Positions 15,656 through 24,874 of a DNA stretch of 44,831 bases are shown in pieces; positions within the stretch are counted from its first letter, which is position 1, and each line of letters starts with the position of its first letter. Where the stretch lies: NCBI GenBank assembly GCA_002405835.1, contig DHMO01000027.1, positions 1-44,831 on the forward strand, read 5' to 3'. Made by a program: the position numbers and the translations under genes. Source of the DNA: Lentisphaeria bacterium UBA4640 (GTDB lineage: Bacteria; Verrucomicrobiota; Lentisphaeria; Victivallales; UBA1829). Below the pieces are notes generated by a model, which was not told the origin of the DNA, ran no database searches, and saw only the letters and a program-made list of their open reading frames with translations.

Positions 15656-17614
15656 ATGTTTACGGAACAGATTCCCCTCACCCTTTCACCTCAGTTTCGC
15701 GATCATGCGGTTCTGCAGAGGGAATGTCCGCTCGCCATTCGCGGACGCACAGCCCCGTACCGGATTGTTCACGGGACCATCGGAACAATCACCGTTGCCG
15801 CGCGTTCGGATGAGAACGGCAGATTCACCCTCCGTTTTCCGCCTCAACCGGGCTCCGCGGAACCGCAGACGCTCACGGTAAAGGAGATGCGCAGCGGGAA
15901 AACGGTCACAGCCGAAAACCTTCTCTTCGGCGAAGTCTGGCTTGCCGGAGGACAATCCAACATGGAACTGCCCCTGCGTGAACTGCCGGAACGCCTCGCG
16001 GAAGCGCAGGCTCTGCTCAAATCAAACCCGAAAATCCGTATGCTGAATGTCGGAAAATGTGCAGAAACGAGCGGACGCGACGAGATCACGGGACTCTGGA
16101 GCTGTCCCGCGCCGGAAACAATCGGGAACTGGTCGGCTGTCGGCTTTTTCTTTGCGGCAAAACTGTCTGCGGAATTGAATATTCCTGTCGGAATCATCAG
16201 CTCCAACTGGGGCGCGACGAATCTGGAGGCATGGAGCACGCGCGCAAGCCTTCTTCAATTTCCTGAAACGGTGAAAATGCTGACGGAATATGATGAGGCC
16301 GCCTCGCGTCCGGAAGCCTGGGAGACGCTGATCAATGACAACTCTGGAGCCAAATCGCGCGCATTCGACCCGGTATCGGCACGACTGAAGGAACTGGAGC
16401 AGAACCCTCCCGCAGACAAAATCCGTGCAAAAGACTGGGCGCGTCCCGACTTTGATGATTCCGCATGGAAAACGACAGAACTTCCGGGCTTGTGGAAGTC
16501 ATTCGGCTTCCGTTCAAACGGAGTTCTCTGGTTCCGTCGCACCATCGAACTTCCCGCGGGATGGCGCGGACGGGCGCTGACGCTCGAAATCGGCGCGGCG
16601 GACAAACACGACATCACCTATTTCAACGGAACGGAAGTCGGACGCACCGGAACTGGAGTCGATTCCGATGTTTATGCGTTCATCCGTTCATATCCGGTTC
16701 CAGCCTCGCTGACCGCAAACGGGAAAGCGGTTATTGCCGTGCGGAATTACTCGTTTATCTACGATGGAGGCCTGCACGGTCCAAGCTCGAGAATGCGTCT
16801 GTACCCTGCCGGAGAACCGGAGAAAGCGGTTTCGCTGGCTGGGCTCTGGAAATATGAAATTGAATGCGACATCGGGAACACGCTTGCTCTGCGTACATAC
16901 GGACGCGGCAATCCGCGTTCTCCCTCCATTCTGTTTGAAAACATGATCCGTCCGCTTGCGGGACTCTCTCTGCGCGGAGTGATTTTCTACCAGGGGGAAT
17001 CCAACACCGGGCTGCCGACCGACTACGAAGGGCTGATGAAGAATCTGATTGCGGACTGGCGGAATCTGTTTGAAAATCCGCGTCTCCCGGTCATCCAGGT
17101 TCTTCTTGCGGGATACCATGAGCCTTCGCCGTTCGACCCGTCATCCGAATGGGCGCGCATCCGTTTCGCTCAGCTCCGCGCGGCGGGAGAAAACCTCTGC
17201 GCAAACGCGCTTGATCTGGGAGAATCCGCGAATATTCACCCTGCACGCAAACGCGAAGTCGGGGAACGCCTCGCCGCGGCGGCGCTCGCACAGGCATACG
17301 GACGTTCCGGCGACGGATGCGGTCCGGTTTTCTCGCACTGCAAGCGAAATGGAAATATGCTGGAAGTAACCTTCAGCCACTGTTCCAACGGGCTCCGCGC
17401 CGAGGGTGAACTCCGCGGATTTCATGCACTGTATGCGGATGGGAAACGCGAAATGCTGACCGGCACAGTATCCGGCAGAGCGGTTCACCTAAACCTGACA
17501 TCAACCAAACCGTTTACACTCTATTATGCCTGGAGCGACAATCCCCAGGAAGCAAACCTGCGCGGGGCGAACGGACTTCCCGCCGCACCGTTCCGCATAG
17601 AAATCAGAAAATAA
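15656..17614 (+). CDS. Sialate O-acetylesterase-like SGNH esterase
   Basis: The 652-residue protein has the SASA domain: GQSN with catalytic Ser at about S101, SNWGAT as the oxyanion-hole block, GVIFYQGESN, and NIHPARK with the catalytic His at about H528. Residues ~270-390 (VLWFRRTIELPAGWRGRALT and following) form an inserted GH2-type sugar-binding jelly roll, known in other members. These enzymes remove acetyl groups from sialic acids or from acetylated plant polysaccharides. No signal peptide is present, although the hydrolase encoded just upstream is secreted, so it should work inside the cell. AAAGGAG fixes the ATG at 15656. It is the last gene of the operon, ending at a bidirectional terminator. 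Confidence 0.88.
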   Translation: MFTEQIPLTLSPQFRDHAVLQRECPLAIRGRTAPYRIVHGTIGTITVAARSDENGRFTLRFPPQPGSAEPQTLTVKEMRSGKTVTAENLLFGEVWLAGGQSNMELPLRELPERLAEAQALLKSNPKIRMLNVGKCAETSGRDEITGLWSCPAPETIGNWSAVGFFFAAKLSAELNIPVGIISSNWGATNLEAWSTRASLLQFPETVKMLTEYDEAASRPEAWETLINDNSGAKSRAFDPVSARLKELEQNPPADKIRAKDWARPDFDDSAWKTTELPGLWKSFGFRSNGVLWFRRTIELPAGWRGRALTLEIGAADKHDITYFNGTEVGRTGTGVDSDVYAFIRSYPVPASLTANGKAVIAVRNYSFIYDGGLHGPSSRMRLYPAGEPEKAVSLAGLWKYEIECDIGNTLALRTYGRGNPRSPSILFENMIRPLAGLSLRGVIFYQGESNTGLPTDYEGLMKNLIADWRNLFENPRLPVIQVLLAGYHEPSPFDPSSEWARIRFAQLRAAGENLCANALDLGESANIHPARKREVGERLAAAALAQAYGRSGDGCGPVFSHCKRNGNMLEVTFSHCSNGLRAEGELRGFHALYADGKREMLTGTVSGRAVHLNLTSTKPFTLYYAWSDNPQEANLRGANGLPAAPFRIEIRK

Positions 17615-17631
17615 GATTTATTAAAAATTTA

Positions 17632-17686
17632 AAAAAACTGGGGCCGGAAACCATCAAAACGGAGTATCCGGACCACAGTTTTTTAT
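17632..17686. terminator. Bidirectional terminator
   Basis: AAAAACTG...CCGGA (17633-17648) pairs with TCCGG...CAGTTTTTT (17667-17682), with a small internal loop and T-runs in both directions. It sits between the convergent esterase and symporter genes. Confidence 0.8.
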
Positions 17687-17691
17687 TTCTC

Positions 17692-19962
17692 TCAGCGATC
17701 CTTCAGGATCTGCCCGTTGTCTTCCGGACTACGGTCTTTTTCATTGTTCAAATCAATGAACAGACGGCGCATGTCGACGATTCCGCCCCAGGTGAACCAA
17801 ACCGCCGTAATAAATGCGATGATCCCGGGAACAATGAGTCCGACAATAAAGAATTTAATGGACCACCATTCCAGCGGCCACCGGTAAAAGACATTGAATA
17901 CGGCAATCGCAATGAAGCAGAAACCGAAATGATAGATGATCGAATAGACGAACACCGACCACGCGATAAATTTGTCGCCGCGCGTGTATTCGGAAGAGAT
18001 TCCGATCAGATGGCTGAACAGCGAACGGAAGCTCCATTTCTGCGGAGCCTGTTCCTGTCCTCCCGCTTCCGCAAACTCTCCGCGGTGCAGCAACTTGTCC
18101 AGATTGAACGGCTTGTAGGTGAGATACGATCCCGCGACATATGCGATGACCGAGAAAATCATTGCAAAGAGATAGATTTCCAGAGAATTGATCGGGAATT
18201 TCACCGGATCCATCCGCCAGACAATCCAGGGTTCGAAGGGAGACGAGAGCGCGGAAAGAACTGCATCCGCATGTTCCACCCACCCCATCCGGTCAAGGAA
18301 CGGATAGACGTGCAGCGCCCAGTTCCGCTGGAGAATCAGCCCCAGCAGCGATGTCCCGGAACCGAAAATAATCGCACTCCAGGCTCCGGTAAGATTTCCG
18401 AACCGCGAGTAAAGCCCAAGCACCACAACCGGCCCCGCACCGCCGCACCACAGAGCGCCGATAATCGTAGTGAACATAAAAATGTAATCCAGCTGAATGA
18501 AAAAGAAGGAAAACACCGCAAAGAGGGAACCGACAAAAATCGTCATCACGCGCAGAATCCGCAGATGTTTTTCCGGAGAAATGCGCGTTCTGCAAAGCGG
18601 CAGGACGACATCCTGGACAAGGGTTGCGCTTGCATTGAAAATTCGTCCGGCATCCGTTGAAATCATCAGCATAATCATAAGCAGACAAATCATTCCGACC
18701 ATTCCGACAGGCAGGATTGCCCGCAGGACAGCAGGCATCATCATCTGCTGAAACACTGAACGGAACTGCTGAAACTGGTAGTTTGCCTCCGGCGACGTGC
18801 CGAGTCCGTTCTGAACAGCCTTGTAGTATTCCGTATCCAGATTGTCTTTGTTGGAAACCGGTTTGGAAAGTTTCTCCGCCTCCTGCGCCAGCGTAATGCC
18901 GCGGACTTTACGGAGCGCGTTTTCGCGCTGAACGGGATCTTTGACAACTTCCGAAAGGACCTGCGCGGAAAGATTCTGGCGCACCTGAGTATTGGAAGCG
19001 CGGAAATCCCCTTTATCTCCCAGAAAACGCGGTTCATTCATGAAAACGATCACAATGATTCCAAGCAGGAGCAGAGCAACTGTCGACAGGGCGTTACGCC
19101 AGGCTCCGAGCACGCCGGCCATCTTCTGTTCATGCGGAGTGCGTCCCGCCCCGGAGGTATCGTTGCCGATAAACGCGCCGCGGTTGAGAATGCTCCCGAC
19201 GATGAACACGACAATTGCAATGACATTGAAGTCGCGAAGTTCCGAAATGTCATACGGATTCAGGAAACTCTGATGCGCAACACGATTTGTCAGAACTGGT
19301 GCGATATCCTGAAACCATGAGAATTTGCAGAGGATGAACGCGACCAGCAGCATCAGAATCGGGAAAAAGAGAATTCCCTGAAAACAATCCGTAATCAGCA
19401 GGGAAATTCGCCCGCCCTGAAGAATGAAGAACACCGAAAGCGCCGTGCACACGGTCACCAAACAAATATAAGTGGAAAATGAAATTCCGCACACAGTGAA
19501 GCTGTGCGGGAGTTCCAGATAATAGATGAAAAAGCGGGCGGCAATCGCGGGACCGATCGCATTCGCCCCCATCTCCGCAACGGTCCGCAGCAATGAACAG
19601 AAAATACGGAAAAACTTGCTGCCGTAGCGCATCTCAAGGAACTGCCCGAACGAAAGACAGCGCGTCTGGCGCCAGCGGTAAACGATATAACCGGAAAGCG
19701 CGATAAAAAGGGTGATCGGAGTAGACACCGCCCCCCAGAATGCCACGGCGAACCCCGTCTGATAATACTGCTCACACCCGGCGACAAATGTAATGACGGC
19801 AAGTCCGGCCGCCATGTCGCCGACCGAAAGCACATAGCGTCCGGCAACGCGTCCCGCAACCAGGTAATCCGAAACACTTCGTGCATAACGTTTTGAGTAG
19901 ACCGCCAGTCCGATCAGAACGGCGAGCGGGAAAAATACGATGATCCAGTCGAGCCACTGCAT
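17692..19962 (-). CDS. Sodium:solute symporter (SSS family)
   Basis: The 756-residue membrane protein has about 14 transmembrane segments and SSS features: an opening helix, SVSDYLVAGRVAGRYVLSVGD between TM1 and TM2, and the conserved core helices. It should import a small solute, probably a sugar or sugar acid, with Na+. It is longer than usual members (about 500-600). A hydrophilic insertion of ~90 residues (around 310-400, starting MNEPRFLGDKGDFRAS) separates two helices, and a C-terminal extension adds more helices. A GAAGGAAG ribosome site precedes the ATG. It is transcribed away from the tandem LacI-type regulators, from a promoter with an inverted repeat over the -10 box. The substrate is unknown. 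Confidence 0.88.
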   Translation of the reverse strand: MQWLDWIIVFFPLAVLIGLAVYSKRYARSVSDYLVAGRVAGRYVLSVGDMAAGLAVITFVAGCEQYYQTGFAVAFWGAVSTPITLFIALSGYIVYRWRQTRCLSFGQFLEMRYGSKFFRIFCSLLRTVAEMGANAIGPAIAARFFIYYLELPHSFTVCGISFSTYICLVTVCTALSVFFILQGGRISLLITDCFQGILFFPILMLLVAFILCKFSWFQDIAPVLTNRVAHQSFLNPYDISELRDFNVIAIVVFIVGSILNRGAFIGNDTSGAGRTPHEQKMAGVLGAWRNALSTVALLLLGIIVIVFMNEPRFLGDKGDFRASNTQVRQNLSAQVLSEVVKDPVQRENALRKVRGITLAQEAEKLSKPVSNKDNLDTEYYKAVQNGLGTSPEANYQFQQFRSVFQQMMMPAVLRAILPVGMVGMICLLMIMLMISTDAGRIFNASATLVQDVVLPLCRTRISPEKHLRILRVMTIFVGSLFAVFSFFFIQLDYIFMFTTIIGALWCGGAGPVVVLGLYSRFGNLTGAWSAIIFGSGTSLLGLILQRNWALHVYPFLDRMGWVEHADAVLSALSSPFEPWIVWRMDPVKFPINSLEIYLFAMIFSVIAYVAGSYLTYKPFNLDKLLHRGEFAEAGGQEQAPQKWSFRSLFSHLIGISSEYTRGDKFIAWSVFVYSIIYHFGFCFIAIAVFNVFYRWPLEWWSIKFFIVGLIVPGIIAFITAVWFTWGGIVDMRRLFIDLNNEKDRSPEDNGQILKDR

Positions 19963-19999
19963 AGTTTTTTTACTTCCTTCTGTTAGTTGAATTTATGCG

Positions 20000-20036
20000 G
20001 CGGAGAGAATATAAAACACTCTCTCCGCAAATACAA
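20000..20036 (-). promoter_or_regulatory. Symporter promoter with inverted repeat over -10
   Basis: On the minus strand TTGTAT (20031-20036) and TATATT (20008-20013) are exactly 17 bases apart. GCGGAGAGA (20000-20008) and TCTCTCCGC (20020-20028) form a perfect 9-bp inverted repeat around the -10 region. It is a candidate operator for one of the adjacent LacI-type regulators. Confidence 0.6.
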
Positions 20037-20152
20037 TTTTCCCGATGAAACAGAATGGAACAAATATTGCTGTAAAATAAAAAACAGACTTGATTTTTTG
20101 CATGGAAATGATAATCTATCAACAGAAGGAAACATTGTGTCTGGAGGAATTT

Positions 20153-21121
20153 ATGAAAAAAGCAACCGTACGGACAATCGCCTCGGCTTTGAATCTCGGA
20201 ACGGCAACCGTTTTCCGCGCACTGTCCGGACGCGGTCCAGTTCAGGATGAAACACGGAGCGCGGTTCTGGAAGAAGCCCGCCGCCAGGGATATCTCCCGG
20301 TGACGCAGGTAAAACGGGTGGCTGTCGTAGTTTCGCGCGCCTTCTGCACCGGTGTCTATGACAGAAAACTCCTTGATTCCGTCCTGAAAGAGCTGACTCT
20401 GGCTGGGTATGAATCCCTGATCGTCACCGAAACCGACACGGGAATCCTGCGGCATATCATGTTCGACGGAATTCTCTCACTCTGCTATTACGGAAAAAAC
20501 AACCGCGAACTGGCGGAGAAACTGAAATGCCCGGTCGTCGGCTTCAATGCGTATTCAAACCACGGGCTGAAATGCTACACGGTGAACTCCGATGAAAGCG
20601 GAGCAATCCGCTCGGCAATCTCCTGTTTTGCGCGAAAAGGACATTCCCGGATTGCGGCAGTCCACATGTCCCAGCGGGATTTTTCACATACGACACGGAA
20701 AAGAACTTTTCTGGAATTCGCGGAAAAACTCCATCTCAAAACATTTTTCTATCCGCGGGATTTTGACCAGAATTTCAGTGACCTCGCCTACAACATCCGC
20801 AAAGACCGGGTGACCGCGCTTCTGTTTTATTATGAAGACCAGCAGATTCCGCTGCTCCGGGACCTGCAGAATGCCGGATTCCGCATTCCGGAAGACCTTT
20901 CCGTCATCTGCTGGGAAGCTCCGGGAATTTCCCGCGTTCTCCTTCCTTCCCTGACCTCTTACGGGCAGAACTTTTCCGCAATGGCAAAACGGGGAGTTCG
21001 GCTGCTCCAGCAGATTCTGAAGGGCGACACAAAAACTCTTGAAGATCAGCAGGTTCCGTACAGTTTCTATTCGCGGCACAGCGTTGCGCCCCCCTCCGGA
21101 AAGGTATGGAGGGGCGCTTGA
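20153..21121 (+). CDS. LacI-family transcriptional regulator (1)
   Basis: The 322-residue regulator has an N-terminal LacI helix-turn-helix (residues 4-50: VRTIASALNLGTATVFRALS and GRGPV), then the hinge (ARRQGYLP) and a periplasmic-binding-protein-like sensor domain. The recognition helix reads TATVFRALSG instead of the usual TVSRVLSG. LacI proteins usually repress sugar genes until an inducer binds. GGAGG eight bases upstream fixes the ATG at 20153. It diverges from the symporter gene and precedes a second regulator of the same type by 49 bases, so the pair are likely co-transcribed. The inducer is unknown. Confidence 0.87.
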   Translation: MKKATVRTIASALNLGTATVFRALSGRGPVQDETRSAVLEEARRQGYLPVTQVKRVAVVVSRAFCTGVYDRKLLDSVLKELTLAGYESLIVTETDTGILRHIMFDGILSLCYYGKNNRELAEKLKCPVVGFNAYSNHGLKCYTVNSDESGAIRSAISCFARKGHSRIAAVHMSQRDFSHTTRKRTFLEFAEKLHLKTFFYPRDFDQNFSDLAYNIRKDRVTALLFYYEDQQIPLLRDLQNAGFRIPEDLSVICWEAPGISRVLLPSLTSYGQNFSAMAKRGVRLLQQILKGDTKTLEDQQVPYSFYSRHSVAPPSGKVWRGA

Positions 21122-21170
21122 AACAGATGAAACAGACGCTATATTATCCGGAACACAGCAGGGAGAAAAT

Positions 21171-22115
21171 ATGAAAGCAACGGTTCGGGTTATCGCAAAA
21201 GAGGCCGGAGTTTCACCGGCGACAGTGTCGCGCGTGCTCAGCGGCTCGGCTCCGGTGTCTCCGCGAATCCGCGCTCAGGTTCTGAAAGCGGCGGAAAATG
21301 CGGGGTATCTGCCCGAAGAACAGCGGACCGTCGCCATCCTGCTCGAAGAGAACGATATTCACAGCTATGCGAAACTCATTCTCGAACAGCTGCTGAATCA
21401 GCTCTCGAACCGCAAATATCATCCGCTCGTGCTCCAGGTCAACAATCTGTTCCTGCTCGACTCCATTCCCATCTGCGGCGCTCTCTCCCTGATCTACGCA
21501 CAGGGACTCGAAAAAATCTGGAGCCGCAGCCACAGCGTCCCGCTCGTCTGCATCAACAACTACAGCTATCCGATTGAGGGCGTCTACCGCGTCAACTCCG
21601 ATATGGAACAGGGAATCCGCGCCGCCCTTCAATATTTTTACGACAACAACCACCGCAAAATCGGGATGCTGACCAACAACTACAATATCAAAAGCGTCAT
21701 CTATCTGCAAAGAATTCACACTTTTCATCAATTTCTGGAAACGCATCCGGACTGTTCCGGAATTCAGATGAACGCCATGCTCACCTCCTCCATTCTGGAT
21801 TCGCTCATGCAGATGCGCCGCGCCGGCGTCACGGCAATCCTTGCGGCGGGGGAAAGAATCAGCCTCCTCGCCCAGCATTATCTCACCACATGCGGATGCC
21901 GCATTCCGGAAGATGTCTCCTTCATCGGGTTTGAAGACCGTCACATTTCGCAGTATCTCAATCCGCCGCAGACCTGTGTGGAACAGCGCATGGATCAGCT
22001 GGCATCAAACGCTATCGACATTCTGGAAAAACAACTGCAGGGAAAGCATGACCTCAAAGACGTCTGCATTCCCTGCAATCTTATCATCCGCGGCACCGTC
22101 GCACCGCCGAAATAA
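21171..22115 (+). CDS. LacI-family transcriptional regulator (2)
   Basis: The 314-residue protein has a canonical LacI DNA-binding domain (VRVIAKEAGVSPATVSRVLSG, then APVSPRIRAQVLKAAENAGYLP) and a sensor domain ending in the typical SFIGFEDR...NPPQTCVEQ.MDQLA. It resembles its upstream neighbour only in plan. AGGGAG fixes the start at 21171 rather than any upstream codon. It converges with the long minus-strand hydrolase operon, its stop being 11 bases from the GH43 stop, so it may regulate that operon, the symporter, or both. A perfect palindromic site in front of the rhamnose isomerase gene (27650-27662) has the shape of a LacI-type operator. Confidence 0.9.
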   Translation: MKATVRVIAKEAGVSPATVSRVLSGSAPVSPRIRAQVLKAAENAGYLPEEQRTVAILLEENDIHSYAKLILEQLLNQLSNRKYHPLVLQVNNLFLLDSIPICGALSLIYAQGLEKIWSRSHSVPLVCINNYSYPIEGVYRVNSDMEQGIRAALQYFYDNNHRKIGMLTNNYNIKSVIYLQRIHTFHQFLETHPDCSGIQMNAMLTSSILDSLMQMRRAGVTAILAAGERISLLAQHYLTTCGCRIPEDVSFIGFEDRHISQYLNPPQTCVEQRMDQLASNAIDILEKQLQGKHDLKDVCIPCNLIIRGTVAPPK

Positions 22116-22126
22116 CGGGTTCCGGC

Positions 22127-23182
22127 TTACTCAAAATCCTCGATTCGCCATTCGTCATGCCAGTTGATGCGCGGGATATCGCCTTCGAACCGGAGCGGAA
22201 GCCAGACGTAGCGTCCGAGGCTGATATTCTTCACCAGTGACGCCTCAATTCCGCCTTCCAGATCCGGATCGTGCGGCGTGTATTCCGGATTGAACCAGGC
22301 ATTGAACAGCATTTCCGTATGCTCATACGGTTCATCCATCTCCTCAGGAAGCCAGCGGTCGGCAAGAGCAATATAAAGATCGCGCTTGCCGGGAACCTTG
22401 AAGATGTGCGAAATCTGCGAATGAAACGAAGTCCGGCTTGGATCCGAAACATGCGGATCGCCGATCACCTCGAACGGACCGTGCCATGAATCCGCAACCG
22501 CCGTTTCCGAGGGGTTCGGATAGAAACTCGTCGTGCCCGAAGTAATCAGGTAATGATGCCCGTTCCGCTCGAAATGCGCCGGGGCTTCGCGGACATACGG
22601 AGGAGAGATGCGCGGGAAGTGCACCGAGTACACGCCTGAAACATCCGTGTAGTCCTCCGTCAATTCCGCGCAGATCAGCTCTTTGTGCGGACGGTTGAAA
22701 TAGCAGAATCCGCGTCCGTCCTCCGACTGAACGAGATCAAAGTCGCCGAACGGCATATCCAGCGGACGGAACGAGGGACGCTCCACGCGGTAGGGTCCGG
22801 AGAACGCATCCGCAACCAGCACGGTGGCACACTGGCTATGACAGCCGTCAAACCAGCAGACATATTTTCCCGTCGCCGGGTTCCGCAGGATATGCGGACG
22901 GTCCAGCATATTTTTCGGGGACAGCGTGGCGTTCTCATCCGTCAGATCCGGCGGAATCAGCGAGCCCATGTCCTCCCAGTTGTAAAGGTCGGTCGAGCGG
23001 TAGCAGCGCACGCCCCAGTGCCAGTATTCCATGTCGCCGGTCGTGCGGCTTTTATCCAGGCCGTACCAGTAGTAGACGCCGTTTTCAAAGAACAGGCGCG
23101 GCATGTGCGCCTGAATCGGTTTTCCATCGGTATCGAGCCAAAGCCCGCCCGGATGAATTGCGTTGTATCGGATTCTGCTCAT
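22127..23182 (-). CDS. GH43-like glycoside hydrolase
   Basis: The 351-residue protein has the five-bladed propeller signs of GH43: AHMPRLFFENGVYYWYG in the first blade, NMLDRPHILRN with a likely structural/pKa Asp, and YVREAPAHFERNGHHYLITSG, whose Glu (about E199) fits the general acid of the EGP/EAP motif. Family members release arabinose, xylose or galactose from plant glycans; the subfamily is not clear. No signal peptide is present, so it is cytoplasmic. AGGAGAA fixes the ATG at 23182; a longer frame upstream overlaps the alpha-galactosidase gene and is rejected. It is the last gene of the minus-strand operon, seven bases after the previous stop. Confidence 0.82.
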   Translation of the reverse strand: MSRIRYNAIHPGGLWLDTDGKPIQAHMPRLFFENGVYYWYGLDKSRTTGDMEYWHWGVRCYRSTDLYNWEDMGSLIPPDLTDENATLSPKNMLDRPHILRNPATGKYVCWFDGCHSQCATVLVADAFSGPYRVERPSFRPLDMPFGDFDLVQSEDGRGFCYFNRPHKELICAELTEDYTDVSGVYSVHFPRISPPYVREAPAHFERNGHHYLITSGTTSFYPNPSETAVADSWHGPFEVIGDPHVSDPSRTSFHSQISHIFKVPGKRDLYIALADRWLPEEMDEPYEHTEMLFNAWFNPEYTPHDPDLEGGIEASLVKNISLGRYVWLPLRFEGDIPRINWHDEWRIEDFE

Positions 23183-23189
23183 ATTCTCC

Positions 23190-24740
23190 TTACCACAGAA
23201 AATCCGGCTCGCCGCCGTCGGCTTCGAACCAGTCGAAACGCCGTTCTTTTCCGTTGATGCGCCAGAGCTCAGGACAGGTGTTTTCCTGCCAGTCGAGCGG
23301 CTCGGCGTTGATTTTTCCTTTTGAAGCGATTGCAAGAAGACGCTTCAGTTCGTTGTTTTCTTCTGCGCTCAGAATGCCCGGTTTCGGGGAGAGGAAAAGC
23401 GAGCTTCCGCTTTCCGCGACAAGCTCCGCCCACTGCTGATTCCATTTCCACGGAATCTCTCCGGAAATGCCCACGCAGTCGGCGTCCATCTCAAAGAACG
23501 TCCGGTGCTGGGCTCCGCGGAAGGCGACCGTGTTGACGCCCATCTTGCGGGTGCGGTCCCAGTGTCTGCCCGACGTGTCGTCACCCGTGCGGGAAAGTTC
23601 CTGCAGACCTGCGGCAAGATGCCCGATCGTGTTGCATCCCATGATGAGAACCGGACCGGCAGCCTTGCGGATCGTGCGGAACAGATCGGTCAGAATTTCC
23701 GCCGTCGTGCGGGTCTGATCGTAGAAGGTCCAGCCGTTTTCGCACGGCCACGGATGCATGTCGAACGCGTAGCGTCCCGCGACGTCATAGGTGGTGAAGT
23801 CGTGCTTGATAAGTTCAAAGCCCCATTCGCGCAGACGCGTCACATCCTTTGCGACGATCTCCAGCACTTCGGGGTGCGAGGGGTCGAGGGTGTACGGAAG
23901 ATTCCGCAGGAAGCATTCGCGCTTCACCGAGGAATCGTTGAGGAACAGCGGACGGTACCAGATGCCGGGGCGGACGCCGTATGCCTTCATCTTTCCGGCG
24001 AGGTGCGGCATATCCGGGAAATTGACGTTTCCGCAATCCCACGGTCCGAAGTTGTTGCAATCCTTCAGACGGAGTTTCTGCCAGCCGTCATCCATAACCA
24101 TGAACGGACGGTTTTCGAGTCCGGCGGTCAGCTCGGCGAGGTAGCGGCAGTCCTCCAGGACGCTCGCTTCGGTGATGTTGCCATAGGCATAATACCAGTT
24201 GTTGCTGCCGTAGACCGGAGCGGCGGGGAAGACCGGATCCGGACAGAGCAGCGCGCAGAATTTCCGTGCGGCGGCATAGGCGCTGATGCCGGAATAAAGT
24301 TCGCTCACGACTTCCGCGACGGCAAGAGTGCGTCCGTTCAGAAGCACACCGCATCCGCCGGAACGGACGTCGCACCAGAGAGTGACACCGTCGGGGTCGG
24401 CGGTCCATGCGGCGAAACAGCCGGGACGGACCTTGACTCCGCACGCGGCAACCGTGGAATCGGGAAGCTGGGCGAAGAAGTACCACGGCATCATACGGGA
24501 AGGCTCGAAGCCGCGCCACTCGCCATCTCCGTAAGTCCGTTCCCAGGCGTCGCCGCAGAAGCGGGTTCCGGCGGGGAATTTATGCTGCCAGCGCACACGC
24601 AGGAAGCAGAGCGGAACAGAATCGGCGGAAACTTGAAGTTTTCCGTTTTCAAATGAGACAGAGGCGCCGTCTCCAGGCGTCATGCGCCGTCTTTCGGAAT
24701 AAAGTGTAATGGAATCCGGAGTTTCCTGTAAAAAAGACAT
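23190..24740 (-). CDS. Alpha-galactosidase-like hydrolase (GH27/GH36 clan)
   Basis: The 516-residue protein has an N-terminal beta-sandwich and a TIM barrel of clan GH-D. The barrel shows PFMVMDDGWQ, the nucleophile stretch FELIKHDFT (about D314), and an acid/base candidate in RTGDDTSGRHW (D387 or D388). Such enzymes remove alpha-galactose (melibiase, raffinose or galactomannan side chains) and some relatives act on alpha-GalNAc or transfer galactose. No signal peptide is present. The ATG at 24740 has a GGAGAAA site; the longer frame to 24878 runs through two hairpins and into the GH130 gene and is rejected. Hairpins in the upstream gap may tune its level relative to GH130. Confidence 0.8.
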   Translation of the reverse strand: MSFLQETPDSITLYSERRRMTPGDGASVSFENGKLQVSADSVPLCFLRVRWQHKFPAGTRFCGDAWERTYGDGEWRGFEPSRMMPWYFFAQLPDSTVAACGVKVRPGCFAAWTADPDGVTLWCDVRSGGCGVLLNGRTLAVAEVVSELYSGISAYAAARKFCALLCPDPVFPAAPVYGSNNWYYAYGNITEASVLEDCRYLAELTAGLENRPFMVMDDGWQKLRLKDCNNFGPWDCGNVNFPDMPHLAGKMKAYGVRPGIWYRPLFLNDSSVKRECFLRNLPYTLDPSHPEVLEIVAKDVTRLREWGFELIKHDFTTYDVAGRYAFDMHPWPCENGWTFYDQTRTTAEILTDLFRTIRKAAGPVLIMGCNTIGHLAAGLQELSRTGDDTSGRHWDRTRKMGVNTVAFRGAQHRTFFEMDADCVGISGEIPWKWNQQWAELVAESGSSLFLSPKPGILSAEENNELKRLLAIASKGKINAEPLDWQENTCPELWRINGKERRFDWFEADGGEPDFLW

Positions 24741-24795
24741 GATGATTTCTCCTCTGCGGCATCGCCGCTTGATTAGGGGACCTTTTTGTTTTTCA

Positions 24796-24843
24796 GTGTA
24801 TTCCCGTAAAATACACTTTCCCGCCCGAATAGCAAGCGGGAAA
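24796..24843. promoter_or_regulatory. Two adjacent hairpins between GH130 and alpha-galactosidase genes
   Basis: GTGTATT-N7-AATACAC (24796-24816) directly abuts TTTCCCGC-N11-GCGGGAAA (24817-24843). A T9 tract follows the second on the plus strand only, so on the coding (minus) strand neither is a clear terminator. A weak minus promoter (TTGCTA 24830-24835, TATTTT 24808-24813) overlaps them. They may set a processing or stability boundary in the operon. Confidence 0.55.
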
Positions 24844-24874
24844 AGTTTTTTTTTGCGGGAATAATTTTGAAACG

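Noticed and set aside
20056..20066. A further GAACAA-type operator copy near the symporter promoter
   Set aside because: Only a single GGAACAAA is present, in AT-rich DNA, without the 10-base phasing of the real array; it is likely chance.
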